A stretch of DNA of 64,000 nt from Progne subis subis (GCA_022316685.1 JAKJHU010000030.1:7776860-7840859), one strand, 5' to 3'; positions 1 to 12,954 are shown, numbered from the stretch's first letter. The notes: generated by a model from the sequence alone, not told the origin. Translations and numbers: made by a program.

Positions 1-682
1 TCTGGCATCCCAGACAAGGTCAGCTCACCACACATGCTCTCTGACATACTGCATTGCTAAGCCCAATGACTTCAAGTGCTGAGTCCCCGTGTCACAAAAA
101 AGGAACACTGGAACTGCTCCCCAACTATCAATATACTGCCTAAAAGGTTGCATTGCTAAATATTTTTTTCATCAGCTTAAACATAAACCCCAAATATTTA
201 CCATTGACTTCTTAAAATGGAGCATGGCTACAAGTGTGCTATAGATAATTGAGTACAAAAGGAGAGAGAGATCCTTCTATATGTCTTATCTTTGAATCAA
301 TTCAAGTTAGAAAGATGAACCAATGAAGATTTTCTGTTGCACTTTAAAGTAGTTGAAAATCTTGTAATTTAATAATATTTTTCTACTTGAAAATGCTCTT
401 AAAAGTTATCCCTATGCTTTTAGATTGGAGGAACTATGGTCATATGATTAAGTTGTCATGAAAGAGAGAAAGATGTAAATTTACAGTGAACATGAAGAGT
501 GGTAAAAATCAGTTTACATTTATCATACAACATATAATATAGTGTAAGCTGACACCCCTGGTATTTTAGTGAGTTCATAAATCTCACCTGTGCTGTCCAC
601 TCTACCATATTTGCTCCTTTGACAGGATATACACAGACCACTTTGTAATGAACAGAGAAAGAGACCAGCTACTCACTCTTAC
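1..682 (-). other. ANGPT1: ANGPT1 intron 3, 5' part
   Basis: Begins on the minus strand with the consensus donor GTAAGAG after exon 3 and runs off the left edge. It is AT-rich. I see no exon, RNA gene or recognisable repeat in it. Confidence 0.85.
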
Positions 683-804
683 CTGTTTTTCTCATGAATT
701 TTTAAGATTTCATGTGTCTGTTGTAGCAGCTGTTTTTCTAGCTTGTATGTTGAGAGGGAATTTTCCAGTAGCTGAATTTCAAGTCTGGATGTTTGATTTA
801 GCAC
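683..804 (-). CDS. ANGPT1: Angiopoietin-1, coding exon 3 (coiled-coil region)
   Basis: Internal coding exon of the secreted ligand of the endothelial receptor TEK/Tie2. Read on the minus strand it starts V-L-N-Q-T-S-R-L-E, continues through LLENSLSTYKLEKQLLQQ and ends at HEILKIHEKN plus two bases of a split codon. This matches human angiopoietin-1 from about residue 152 to 192, with His where I recall Asn in mammals (QQTHEI). The acceptor AG lies at 805-806 and the donor is CAG|GTAAGA (GT at 681-682). The length of 122 bp equals that of the human exon. Heptad-like Leu/Ile spacing fits the coiled coil that oligomerises the ligand. The NQT sequon corresponds to a known N-glycosylation site in human ANGPT1. 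The exon enters in phase 0 and leaves in phase 2. The match distinguishes ANGPT1 from ANGPT2 and ANGPT4 by recall of the family; no alignment was run. Confidence 0.96.
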
Positions 805-1691
805 CTTAAGGATAAATTAAAAATATTTAATTAATGTTTATATTGTCCTGGATATTTTGTTTTAGCAACAAAATATAATAATTTCATTCTGATTTGATGA
901 TTCATCAAAAAATATTTCTAAATCCTTTTTTAATCTCAGCTGCTCAGCTGGTGCAGATGAACTCAATCAAGCTACACTGATATGTACCAGCTGATATTCT
1001 GGCACTCTGTTTACTGTAGAATAGTAGTAGATCAGCAGAAAAAAAGGCTGCCAAATAAGCTTTATTTCAATGGAAAGAACAAGAGACATGCCTCAAACAT
1101 GCATTCCTACAAAGCATTCTTAAACCAGAAAAGTGCAAGAGTACTTGGAATGAGGTCAAAGTGTTGCATCTGCTATTTTGCAAGTAGAGCTCCTACATCA
1201 GCTTTCCCCTGCATTCTCTCTTTTTTAATGTTGGCAGTTCAGTGTCTTATTTTTTTTTAAATCATTGGCATTCTCAGAGCAACCTGAATTGTCCTTCTTT
1301 GTTGTCCTACAGAGCTTAAAAAATTGGGAAATGATTGATATACAGCAACAACAATGAAGATGAAAAGCTATGATTTATGAAAAGCTCATTATTTATCCTG
1401 ACACTTGTATCACTGACAATCGGTAGCTGTTTATAGAAAGTCCAGTGCTGATCTACTTTCCTGGGCAGTCTTGCCTTTGTTACACATAGAGCTAAATGTA
1501 TGAACCAAATGAAATGAGAAGGAAGACACATAACAAGGGTCAATCATCAATGCTCTTATTACCAAGAAACCAAGTGTGTTTCCTGGACTCCTGTGATGAA
1601 ATGTTTTGTATGGTAATGCATTAGAAAATAAAGAGTTTGGGAAATGTTCTCTGCAATTAACAGCTTTTTGAAAACCACGCTGAGAACATAC
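805..1691 (-). other. ANGPT1: ANGPT1 intron 2, complete
   Basis: An 887-bp intron bounded on the minus strand by GTATGT next to exon 2 and TTAAG next to exon 3. No other coding element or repeat was recognised. Short open frames at 982-1260 and 1316-1543 look like chance. Confidence 0.9.
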
Positions 1692-1847
1692 CTGGGTTTC
1701 AACATCCGTGAGTTTTCTCGTCTGCTCTGCTGTCTGGCTGAGGAGGCTGGTCCCTATCTCAAGCATGGTAGCAGTGTGGTTTTGCACAGCATTCTGCTGC
1801 AGCTGCACCATCTCTGATTTCATGTTTTCCACAATGTAGTTCTCAAG
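1692..1847 (-). CDS. ANGPT1: Angiopoietin-1, coding exon 2 (start of coiled coil)
   Basis: Minus-strand internal exon of 52 whole codons, opening L-E-N-Y-I-V-E-N-M-K-S-E-M and closing with QTAEQTRKLTDVETQ. It corresponds to human residues of about 100-151, between the N-terminal superclustering segment and the main coiled coil. The acceptor is a good polypyrimidine tract followed by CAG (AG at 1848-1849) and the donor is CAG|GTATGT (GT at 1690-1691). The 156-bp length equals that of the human exon, and phase 0 at both ends joins cleanly to exon 3. The NHT sequon matches a conserved glycosylation site. The reading M-V-Q-L-Q-Q differs slightly from the mammalian M-A-Q-I-Q-Q that I recall, a conservative change. 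An open frame runs past the donor into intron 2, but that extension is chance. Exon 1, which should precede this exon, is not in the window. Confidence 0.97.
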
Positions 1848-4800
1848 CTGAAAAAGAGAAAAGGTTGTAGCTGTTGTATTTTTATCTGTAGTATTTTTAT
1901 TCTGGTGTCATAAAGGGTGCATAGCTGTCATTCTTGTCAAAAGAAGAAATTTTAATTTAATTAAGGGGGATCCCAAGTCTCAGTTGGCCATATGAGTAGT
2001 GTGGTTGGGATCTGACTATCTTCCACTTTCAGAGTCCCAAGATTTTCCCAAGTATCATGGTCTGCTGGCATGGGTTGGAGCAGGCCCTGCCTTTATTTGT
2101 GTCAAGGTTGCAGAGAACATTTGTCATGAAGATAACACAGCAGCTTCAAAATGAAACCCTAAAAGAGCAAAGCACACCAGGGGAAAATATCAAAACCTAT
2201 TTGTACACCATAACACACATGTGAGTCTTTCAAGGAAGAGATCCTATCATAACATACCCTACATCTCCTGGCTTATGTCTGTCATTCAGCCAGTCAGGAA
2301 TATGATTTTGGTTGAGTCCCCAGAAAGATTTTTTTCACAAACTCAGCAACAAACACAGCTTTGTTTAATTGAAAATTTGTAAAGGACTGGTGACACCCTC
2401 ATGGCAATAAAAGAAGGAAATTTTTAGCCAAAAAGCATGATAGCTGGTTTGCTACTTTGCTTTTCTGGTCTTGATATTTGGTTTGACTTGGCAAATTGTT
2501 GAACAGAATCTGAACTAGGACTTTCTAAATAAATTTGGTACCCCAGAGAGGATGCTTTTCAGTTATGATTTGTTTTAGTCTAGGTAGGCAGAATCATTTT
2601 CTTCTAGCTGACAATGTCCTTGCCCTGCCACAACAAGCCATAAATCTAGGGTTAGTCTACACCATGATGAGATTTTTTCTTACTTTTATGAGTATTGTTC
2701 TGGTTTGATATCCTCCATAAAGCTTTAACAAAAAGATGGGTGGCCCAGAACATGATTTTCAATACCTTCTACTGAAATAACCAGTTGGAGTCCAGCTGGT
2801 TTAGACCCAGTGAAGACTTAGTCCTTAGTTTTGTTTTGCAGCTGATGTTCTTTATGGTTAGCTAATTTCAGACTTAAGCAGCAACTGTTTTTAACTGATA
2901 CTGTTAATTACATTGGATCTATCTCTGTAGCAGTAAGCATATTTCACTACGAAAGCTAAGTTGCACAACTAAATAATAGATGGAGTTGATTTAAATACTG
3001 CGAAAAGGAACAGTAGTCAGATATTGGGTGTGATTAATAAGAATGGCTGCTTACAAGTTTGATGATTTATGTGCATCTACTAGTTTTATGAACGTTATTA
3101 CAAAAATAGGAGACTGCCACAATGTAAAATATTTTCTGCATAAGACAATTGTTGATTTTTTTTTTGTTTGTTTCTTTGTTTATCCCAGTCTGAAGAAACA
3201 ATAACTATCATCATGGTCAAAACTAAAGTGGATGTCCTACAGTTTCAGAAAACAAAAAGTTTGCTTGAATTTCCAGGTGAGCACTCTGGACTAAAAACCT
3301 GGAGAATGTTTTAAGGGGTTGGTAAAATTTATTTTTGAATACTTTGATAAGTATTTAGATGAGATTTAAAAGCCAAAGAAAACTCTGTATTGCAAAGTAA
3401 TGTCTACAATGGATGTAACCATTTTCCACTCCCAGTGTAATTTGAATGTTTTGATTTAGTTTATTACTGTGAGATATTTTACAGATATTAAGCTGGTTCA
3501 AGGGAGAGTTTATTGATTTATTGCATTTCTATAACATTATTTTATTTTCAGAAATATTTTGCCTATGTAAATTTCTCATAAGATATTTTTAGTTACCCTT
3601 TACTTCTCATTTTTCTAAACAGTTTTGTTTTTTTCCCACAAACTATCTCTTGATTGCAAATAGTCCTTGTGAATGAAACTGGGTGATTGTCCTTTTCTAT
3701 ATTCAGGTCCAGAAAGTGGAGATTGATTCTGGAACATTTGAACAAGAAGTTCAATTTCTCTAATGAATTTCATTTACTAATGAAACACAGGATTCTCTAA
3801 TCATGGTACTGTTCATGACAGGTTACAAGCACACACATTTCCTCACATCCAACGTCTTTTGTTTGCAGATGGGAACATAGCATGTCTGTGCTGAAGCTGT
3901 ACAGTGCTTGATTTGCTAGCCTGAAGCTTTCTGAAACTGCCTCTGTACATGTTGTGTATATGTGCAATGGATACCTATGAAAAGTCCTGCAAAAGTGGTA
4001 ATGCATTTATCACACATCAGAAATCAGAAATTAGATGTTTTCACATACAAATAAAATACTCACAGATAGGGATATAAATAGAAAAAGAAATTTATATTTT
4101 TAAATAATTTGCTTTGCTTGTTACTTTAGTCACATTACAGAGAGGATTGTGATTGCATCTCAGTGGAGCTACAGCAGTTTTGACTACCAAGAACACAACC
4201 ATAGATTGAGGCATATTGTATAACTCATACTTTTAATTATTACAGTCTAACACTGTCCCCATGGTATCCAGTCTTTGGCAATTGCCCTTGGTAACTCACC
4301 CTAAACCAGCCTCAGACTGAATCTGAGACTGACTCACTATAACAACAAAACAGACTTTCCTGTTTCAGAATTACTCATTAAGTGCTTTTGTAAATATTTG
4401 GTGTTCAGAATACCACAATAGTTTCTGTGAGCACATTTCTAGAGTATCAAGAGCTGTTCACTCAGGCAAAGAGAAGTTGAACAAGGACTGAAATAATATA
4501 GGGGGTTTGTTACATTAATTCCCCTTCCTTCCTCTCTTCACCTACTTTTGGTTTGCTCAGTAGATTTATTTGTTGCAATACTGGCCCTGCTAAAATCAAT
4601 GCCAAAATTCCCATTGGTTTCAGTAGGCCAAGATTTCACCTATTATTTTTATTGCAGGAAGCCAACAATTTACCAGGTTCATTATGACCAAGCACGGAAT
4701 TTCATCTGAAGCCTTCCCTTCTCTGGAGGCCTTGTATTAAGCATATGAATTGAGCTTTCTTTGTGGTTAGTTAAGAGCAATAGCATCTATTTACTAGGTG

Positions 4801-7800
4801 ATAAAAGGATCCTTGCAGGGTGGCCTCACAGAAGATTTGACACATGGAAACTTATTCACAGAAGCAAATTAAAGAACATTTAGGGGTTTAATTTTAATTT
4901 TCTAAAACTCCTTCATCTTATAATTAATTTAAATTCAATTCCTCCAGAGACTCTGAATTAAACAAGTCCTTAAATCACTGTATCTACTTATTTCAGCTAC
5001 TTTTTTTGCAAAAGTTAAGCATATTAAAAGTTAAGCATATTCTGCATTCTTTTCCTCTGCTCCCACCCCTCTAACTATATAGGTTTCCACAGCAAATTGA
5101 TGTCCTTGTTATTAATTTGGCTGCATCTGCTTTCAGTAAGACTCATTACATTGCAGAGGAGTTGTGGGTAATGCCGAATTACCAGTGGGATGTATAAGAA
5201 CGTTGCAACATTCTCAGAAATAAAACTGTCATAAGGTTCAGTGTTACTGGTTAATAAACATTCCAGAGGATTATATATTAAAAGTATCTAGCCTTTTCTG
5301 GACAATGTCCATTGAATAACCTTCATAGAAACCACCCAAACACTAATAGAACTATTGAAATGGAAACTGTAACTTAGGGTCTATGTAATGATAAGTGTTT
5401 GGGGCAGATGGCTTATAAATAAAATAAGAGCTTTTTCTTTTACTTTGATCAAATAACGTTGGTCTCAGGTAACAACAATATGTTAAGAATTGTTATGATA
5501 ACCAGAAGATGTTTTCATGCAGTGCCTTACAACAAGACTACAAGTTAAATTAACAATAGACTGTTCTCCTACCATAGACTGCACATCATTTGGAAAAATA
5601 GACAATGTCCAGTGTTATTTTGTAAGAGAGGTTTTGTGTTGTCTTGATTTGCAAACATGAATAAATACTAGTAATACTACACCACAAGCCAACCAATGAA
5701 AGATCAATTCTTCTTTCTTTAGTTTTCTGTTTGAGGGAAGGTCATACCTCCCCACAGTGACAAACTGCCTCTGGGAGTGAGATATAAAAATGACATTTGA
5801 TGTGGTTTATGTTTTATAAATACACAAACAGCTTTAGTGGGAATAAGCTAGAAGAAGTAGAATATATGGAATGCTTTAAAATTTCTTTGATTTTTGAAGA
5901 AGCAGAAAGGGGTTAGAAAAAACTTTATCACTGAGAAAAGTTATTTTATTCATGTATTGAAAAAGCCAATATTGCATTTATTTATACTATATATTGTATA
6001 GGCTATTTTTCAATGAGGAAAAATTGATAAAATGATAAATTTACAGTGATTCAACCTTCATGTATTGCAAAACCAATAAGCAGAGAACAATCCTTGCACA
6101 ATTTCTGTTGGTATATGATTACTGGGAATCAAGGACAATGAACATGGATGGCACATAATTGAATGAGTATTGCACAAATCTTAAAAGTCTAATCTGTACC
6201 ACTTTTGAAACAATCTTACCTGATTACCCACATTAAGATGATACAGGATCATACTGATAACTTCAGTAAATTTATGAAAACAACCTTGTAAGCTGAAGTG
6301 AAATCTTTAAGTGACTGCTGCACAAATTAGATTCCATAAAGGCATGTTGGGATATGTGGTATGTGGGGCTTTCACAAAATCATTGGTTATGAAATATATT
6401 GGTTATGAAACATATTTGTGGGTTGCAATTCTAAGACAAAACAGAAAACTAACCCACAAACTCTATATGTAGTCAAACACTTATGAGGAAAACTGGCTGT
6501 AAAAGCTGTATTTCCTTTTTTAAAAATTCAATGTACCCAGATTTTTATCCTAAAAGCAACAAGAAAATAAGCCTGTTAGTTTTTCATTTGCACGTTAATA
6601 AAAGTAAATATTAGCATGATATTTACACAATTATTATGCACACATTTTTGCATTTTTGTAAGTTTCTGTAATATTGCAACTCATCATTTTGACTTCTTAC
6701 TCAGATATAAAAAACATCTCAACACTCAATCACAATAGTGTGGTTTTCCAAATTCTGTTCCTGACAGAGAAACAAACAATGACTTGCAGGGAATGTATGT
6801 TCAGCTCTGAACTGCAACATTGGACTGGTTTTCCAAACCAAATGTTCTAAACACATAAATGATACTTTTCCTTAAATCCTTGATTCCTTGAATGTCTGAA
6901 TCTTTGGCATACCATATGTTTACTGTCTGGCTATAAGGCATAATTCAATAGATGTAATTCCACTGTGACCAGTGAAACCACAGCTGCATTCTTCTCACAC
7001 AATGACTAAACACTGCTTGATTCAGCCCCAGATGAGTGATTTCTTGTCTGGTTGATTTCTAATACACTAATGACACTTGTCCTCATGGAGGTTGAGCTTG
7101 AGTTTATAGCAACCTTCAGTGAAATAAAAGTGTGTTATAAACGTAGAAGAATCTTTCAGCTAGCTAAAAAACCAAAGAAACCAAAACCCCAAATCAAGCA
7201 GATTTTCCTCTTCAGATAAAGACCAGACATCTTTTTGTCAGAAGAGATCAGGTACAACACATGTATGAAATTATTCCAAAACCCATTAAGTAATCTTTCT
7301 GCTGCATTCAGCATTAGTATAGTGTCTGCAGCAGTTTTGTTCTCTGTTCTGTGTGTTGCAATTCAAGAAAGATGTACATAATTTAGAAAAATGTACAGAA
7401 GACCAAGAGCTGTCATAAATCTAAAAAACCTGAAAGGCTTAGAAATGTTTAGCTTGATAGGAAGGCTAAAAAGAAAATAACTTACTGGACTAACACAAAA
7501 ATGCAAAGGGGAGGTGAATAACCTGTTTCCCACATTCATGAAGCTTCTGTATTGGGAGTTTAATTTTTAGGTGAGAAGTTTTCTAACAGTACAGGTAATA
7601 AAATACTGGGTTCTAATAAAATAAGGGGTTCTTCTGTGAGCAAACTGTGAAAAGTCCATTCCTGTGGAAAATATTTGAGGTAAAGATCAGACAAATTATG
7701 TCATTTTATAGTTCTTTCTAGTTATATTGATTTCATTATTCATGGGTGGTTTTGGTTTTGTTTTTGTTATTTTATTACTATGCTTCAGACCTAAGCTTGC

Positions 7801-9645
7801 AAGCTCAATATTTAGAATCAAACTCCACAGTAAAATCTCTGCTGAACTGGGAAGAGGTTTGGAAGACCCATCTCATAATGAGACTTTTTGAAGGACGTCA
7901 AGAAAACAGAGGAGTCTCTGGAATTAAAACCACAGAAATTTAAAAAGCAACAAACAAACAAAAAACCAAACCAAGAAAAGCAAGCCACACATAATGATAT
8001 AAATAAAAGGAACTGTTTTGGATAGACCAGAATTAATCAAATTAGGACATTCATTGAGGAAGTTTCTGAATGTATGAATATTCCTCCATACGGTGGCACT
8101 CTGCAGAACCATCTGAGAAATTATTTCATGAACTAGCTCTGAAATTATAAACTGTCAGAAATATCTTAAACTCGAATTTCCTTTATTAGGCTACTTTCAA
8201 AAGGCAATCTCTAAAAAATCAGTCGATTTGCAGATATCCAAGGTTGTGTCAGTGGTGTCTTGGCACCTTTATACCATTTTATGTTATTCAGTAAAGTACA
8301 TAAAATGTATCAGTCAGTAACAGCTAATGATGTTGGAAGAATATGCTATGTGCCATCCCTCTAAAATCTTAGGAAACCAAAAAGGGAAGTATTTTTTTAT
8401 TAATTACTATACTTTTATTATGAATAGAAATACAAGATATGGGCAACACACAGCTTTGTTTCAAGATATTTAAAGACATCCCCAGCTAGGTTTACCCAAC
8501 AGCATAATATTCAAATATGAATGTCAGTTCTTTATTAAGTATGTGGCAAGAAATATTTCTAATTTGTTTTTGAAGTTCTATGTCATTCTAAAAGCTTAGA
8601 CCTTTCTAGACATAAAACCCAAAAATCTATATGAATGAAATTTGTCATTTGAAGTGGCAGAAATTGGCTTTTCTACAAAAGCATACAAGACATTTAGGAA
8701 TAAATTCCAATTACTGTTTTATGAATATTAGTTCATACAACCCATTTTTTAATCTTAAAGTTTAATAATGTCAATAATCACCATAACTGAGAATCACATC
8801 AAACATGATTAAATAGGTCCCACAAGGAAGCTTCTGATAACATTTAATCATAACAATATGTTCTCATTTTCTACTGATTAGTAATATCTCTGGTTCAAAG
8901 AATTATCTTGTTGAACGTTAACATTTATAAATTTTGTTACTGTGTGAATGATATTTTTCTATCTTGATCATTTTCTAAACCACTTAGTTCTATAAACGAA
9001 ATTCATTTCGTTTTACAGTTGACTGAAAATATGAACCATCCTCAATATACACTGAAAGAGAAGACATAGTTATGAAAAATGCAACATCTGTCATATCACC
9101 CTAAAACTATTAACATCTGTGGGGATTTAAAAAAAAAAAAAAATTCTATTGATGTGTGGAATTAATTAATTTTCTTTAGCAAATATACTTTGGTGAGGCC
9201 TACTTTTCAGAAACATTAATTTTGGAACAACATCTGTGTAGAAGAATATTTAAACAACTTTTGGCTCATTCTTAGCTTATGCACATATGACATAATCAAA
9301 ATCAGTTCCACTGAAATATCTCCTTACTACATTGCATATGGTTCTTGAAAAATGTTATCTTAAACTGCATAAATAGTTCTGGTTGCTATATTGCCCTGCC
9401 AGCTTATATCGAAACTTTCATTGAACCTGGGAAGCTGGAATATAGTTTGGAATCTATACGTGTTATAGGAGATAGTATATTGATTTAGCATTGTCCTACT
9501 TAATCTATTTTTAATTCTGCTTGATTTCTGACACTCATCACTATGACATATGAACACACTTTTCTGAGAAAGGTTGTGAAATTAAGGCTCTATGGTTTTA
9601 TTCTCTAGTCTTTCAACAAGTTATTTTTTCATGAGATAGATAAGG
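1848..9645 (-). other. ANGPT1: ANGPT1 intron 1, 3'-most segment; AT-rich, no gene seen
   Basis: The part of intron 1 nearest exon 2. The last bases before the exon form a pyrimidine-rich acceptor tract. Beyond that I find only AT-rich sequence, a weak ancient repeat near 4583, small direct repeats (two 16-bp copies near 6383-6414 and two copies of an AAAGTTAAGCATATT-like unit near 5010-5042) and an A run at 9129-9143. Open frames here are short and unlike any family I know. Confidence 0.8.
4583..4640 (+). repeat. Fragment of an ancient amniote interspersed repeat
   Basis: A stretch of the form CCCTGCTAAAATCAATGCC, then ATTCCCATTGGTTTCAGTAG, then CCAAGATTTCACC. It resembles the very common amniote repeat text in which 'AATCAATGGCAAAACTCCCATTGACTTCA' recurs in reptile and bird genomes. 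I cannot name the exact family. The call rests on remembered resemblance over about 58 bp. Confidence 0.35.

Positions 9646-9694
<49 letters not shown>
9646..9694. repeat. (ATAG)n microsatellite, 12 units
   Basis: Twelve uninterrupted ATAG/GATA units, preceded by an imperfect GATAGATAAGG lead. A pure tetranucleotide array of this length is likely to be polymorphic in length. It lies inside ANGPT1 intron 1, about 8 kb from exon 2. Confidence 0.98.
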
Positions 9695-10681
9695 GCATCT
9701 CACAGAAGCTGAATCTCTTTATTCATTGCCATGTGCTCTGCCTTCAGCTCTTCAGTTATGTCTTATGATCTTCCTCATGAAAAGATCACAAATTCTTTTT
9801 TTTTACCATTGTGCTCTCTTGTGCAGATTGCAAATTACCGTTCTGCCTTTCTGATATGAAGTCTCAAAGTCAACTGAAGACCCAGTACATTATATCAACT
9901 GCCAACAAAGTCTCAGTTTTTAATCCTTTTTGAAAGCCTAAATTGGAAGTTTAGATGGCATAAATGATAAGTTAGGTGAAGTGAAACCACTGAAAATACT
10001 GCAATTTCAGTACACTTGGGCCTACAGGAATTCAAGGGCATCCCCTGGTCTATAAAACAACTTCTTCACTCTTCCAGGAAAATACTTATTTTTGCCTTCT
10101 TCCCAAAGAAATCAATAAAACATCCACTCTAGGCATCCCATCAATCTTATAAGAATAACCAGAACTCATGTTCTGCACACTACATGTCCACATCCTCTAT
10201 GTGTGTGCTTCTATCAGAAACCACCTACTGGTGAGGAGAACTGAAACTGATAGAAATGATCCCTATCTGACATCTTTTCCTTGGTGATAGGGAACAATGA
10301 AGTTTGATTGTTACGGAAAATGTAAATCTTATTGTGCACTCCCTGTCATGTGATATGTCTTTGACACCTGATAAGGACTCAGTCATGATAGGGTTTTGCT
10401 TTGTTCGAAAAAACAGATAAAGTGCAGGAACGCTGTGTCCACGATTAGTGTTTATGCAGCTGACTTTACCTCAAAACACATGGAAAAATGGAAACAGAAC
10501 AAATCTGCATGGACAAAATGGCTCATGGTCTGCTTGAGAGCAAAGAATCCTGCTAGCAACTTCTGACTCGATGAGACCTCTGACAAGTTAGAGCAGCTGA
10601 GTGGACAAGGAATTTGTGAGAAAATGAGATTCCTCACCTCAACGTATATTATTTAGCAAAAAAATGTTTATAAAAATCCTA
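9695..10681 (-). other. ANGPT1: ANGPT1 intron 1, no gene seen
   Basis: About 1 kb of ordinary intronic sequence between the ATAG array and the first solo LTR. No family was recognised. The small minus-strand frame at 10452-10637 has no supporting features. Confidence 0.75.
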
Positions 10682-11103
10682 TCTAGATGTTGGAGTCCAG
10701 GGCATTCCTTTGGCTGCCCTGGAGGGTCAGAGACTTGGACAGGGGGGTCTGGGACCTCGGCCCAGAGCTCAGAGAGACACTGGCTTTGATCTCAGTCCAT
10801 GAGAAAGGCTTCCTGCACTGCAGGAGGGATTGCAAGCCACAAGAGTGTGAAAGATAGTAGTTTAGCTCATCACAGGGTGATAAAAGAGTAGATTTGGGTT
10901 TTTAGCATTGAAGTGAATGGGGGCAAGATGGAGGATTTGGGGCGTTGTCTCCTGCTTCTTCTTTCTTCTTCCCTCACTCCATTTTCTGCAGTGACGGTGG
11001 CACAAAGTAGTTTAAAGAGATTGGGTCAAAGCAAAGATGACCTTTTTAGTATAAGTGATAGGTATTGGCAAGTAATGATAAATTAAGAATACGTAGCAAT
11101 TAG

Positions 11104-11110
11104 TATAAAA
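11104..11110 (+). promoter_or_regulatory. TATA box of the ERVK LTR
   Basis: TATAAAA within the LTR, about 100 bp before its polyadenylation signal, the expected arrangement for the U3/R junction. Whether it is active is unknown. Confidence 0.6.
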
Positions 11111-11211
11111 GATAACGACAGCCCCATTCGGGAGGAGTCGAGGAGTCACCAGATGCCTGAGCAGCTGCACAGACCTTTGTTGGGCACTGAGAAAATTGTA
11201 AGATAAGAAAT

Positions 11212-11217
11212 AATAAA
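11212..11217 (+). terminator. Polyadenylation signal of the ERVK LTR
   Basis: AATAAA on the + strand, downstream of the LTR TATA box and about 125 bp before the LTR end. It acts on + strand transcripts only, so it should not truncate ANGPT1. Confidence 0.6.
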
Positions 11218-12891
11218 AGAAGCATGCAACCTTGAAAAATCAGGAACCTGAAGACTCCGTCTCTTTCTTGCGTTTGGCTCAGAGCTTTGCAGAGGGCAAA
11301 AGACTCTAAAACCACCTGAATCTCGGGGAAAAATCCTGACATCTAGACTGCAAACAATATTAATATTTTAATCAAGAACCCTGTCCTTTTCATCTCCTTT
11401 CCCTTGCCTAATAATGGCAAGTATTATTTTGTTTTATGTCTTGCATTCAGCACTTGTCTTCAACATCATTATTCTAGTTAATATTGAAGAAAGATGGTCT
11501 TGTCCATTGGTACCTAATATATCAAAGAGCAAAACTTCTACATGCTGTAAAATCTATTCCCCTGCAGAGGCCAGGGAGGCACAAACCTGAAATCTGCTGA
11601 ACATCTTCAGTCAATAAGGAATTAATATGTAGACAAGAGTTTAAATATTCTCACACACAGTATTTATGTGCATAGATTTACATGAGTGTATACATAATAT
11701 CTCTTAAATTATGGAGTTAATCTATGTAGGCAGCAATGTTCATTTGTGTCCTATAAATTTTGGCTATATTTGTGGTTCTCAACTTTTATTACAATAATCT
11801 GGGCAAAAGCACTTTAATGATAAATGTTCTGGATATGTGGCAATATTTACCTTAGTTTTAATACAGACATTAAAATATTGATACATCTCCACTGGAATCA
11901 CTTAACAATTTTATGAAAGACATATAAGAAATACAAATAAATTAAATTTCCAGAAATATCCTGTAGTAGTAAATTAAGAGCTTCAATTTCCCACAGCACT
12001 ATAAAAAAGTTAACTGCTAGTACAAGCTCTAACACCTTTTCTTCCCATTTTTGAAATTCTATATGTACCGATTAATCTCTAATTGCCTCCAGACATACCT
12101 ATCATTCTCAGCACAGTAATGAATGTGTAACTGCATACCAGGGAGATGGTCCTGCTAAAATATGTGCAGCCCTCAAAAACTTGATTTCTTCCCATGCTGA
12201 TGGATCTAATTGCCTTCATACATGTCAAAGAGTGTATTAAAATACATAAATAAAAAACTTGCCAAATACTTCCTTTCAATAATTATTAAAATTGGAAAAA
12301 TGCATAAAAATCTCAGAGTGAAACTGTTGCATATTCATGCATATTTACATATGCACGTATATGTAGTATATATAAAATACGGATTAGTTAATTTCCACTA
12401 AATAGATTATAAAAACTCTTTTACAAGTAGCATTGGAAATAACTGAAAGTCACTAAATAACATTATGAGATATAATGTATTTAAATTAGCCTATAGAAAA
12501 GACTATGAAACCTAATAAGATGAAAGTGCCTTGGTTTATCTCAAATTGCATTCAAGATATATATCCTTTTATGGCTTTAATAATTGTATAGAATGATAAG
12601 ATATATTTAATAGGAAATATGAGACCAGCCAAAGCATACAAAGACATTTCTGGTCCCTCTTTTCATTACATTCCTCTTAGATTTTGAAAGAGTGCAATTG
12701 CATTTCCTTTTAGCAAACTTGTGCTAATACAATCTTCTTCATCCCCAGCTGCTGGAGTGAGATTCAGGATATGATTACAGGGATCAAATCCTTGCCCTGA
12801 GTTTACTTCTTGAATGTCACAATCTTTAAATGAAAAATGTAGAACTGTGAGTTTCTCTAGAGAGCTCATGTAGTGGGAATAAACATTTTTA

Positions 12892-12954
12892 TTTCCATTA
12901 ATTGCTAAAGGAATAACCATACTGGAATTGCAATAATGAGGAGCAGAATTGGGC
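12892..12954 (-). repeat. Fragment of an ancient amniote repeat ('CCCAATTCTGCTC' type)
   Basis: Read on the minus strand it begins GCCCAATTCTGCTCCTCATT and ends near AGCAATTAATGGAA. This parallels the widespread amniote repeat text that runs from 'GCCCGATTCTGCTCTCATTTACACC' to 'AAGTCAATGG'. The family name is uncertain and divergence is high. The fragment explains part of the 128-codon frame at 12666-13052, which I therefore do not call a gene. Confidence 0.35.

Larger units (their letters stand above)
10688..11341 (+). mobile_element. Solo LTR of an avian ERVK-type endogenous retrovirus
   Basis: A 654-bp element starting TGTTGGAGTCC and ending CCTGACA. It is flanked by a perfect 6-bp direct repeat TCTAGA (10682-10687 and 11342-11347), the target duplication length of class II (ERVK/alpharetrovirus-like) elements. 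It has TATAAAA at 11104-11110 and AATAAA at 11212-11217, in the right order for U3-R-U5 on the + strand. The opening and the GC-rich U3 (GGACAGGGGGGTCTGGGACC) resemble songbird ERVK LTRs that I recall. No gag, pol or env sequence adjoins it, so it is a solo LTR left by recombination between two LTRs. It is antisense to ANGPT1. The 80-codon minus-strand frame inside it is incidental. Confidence 0.9.

Noticed and set aside
1431..1832. 133-codon minus-strand frame as an independent gene
   Set aside because: Its first part is ANGPT1 exon 2; the rest is read-through past the GTATGT donor into intron 2.
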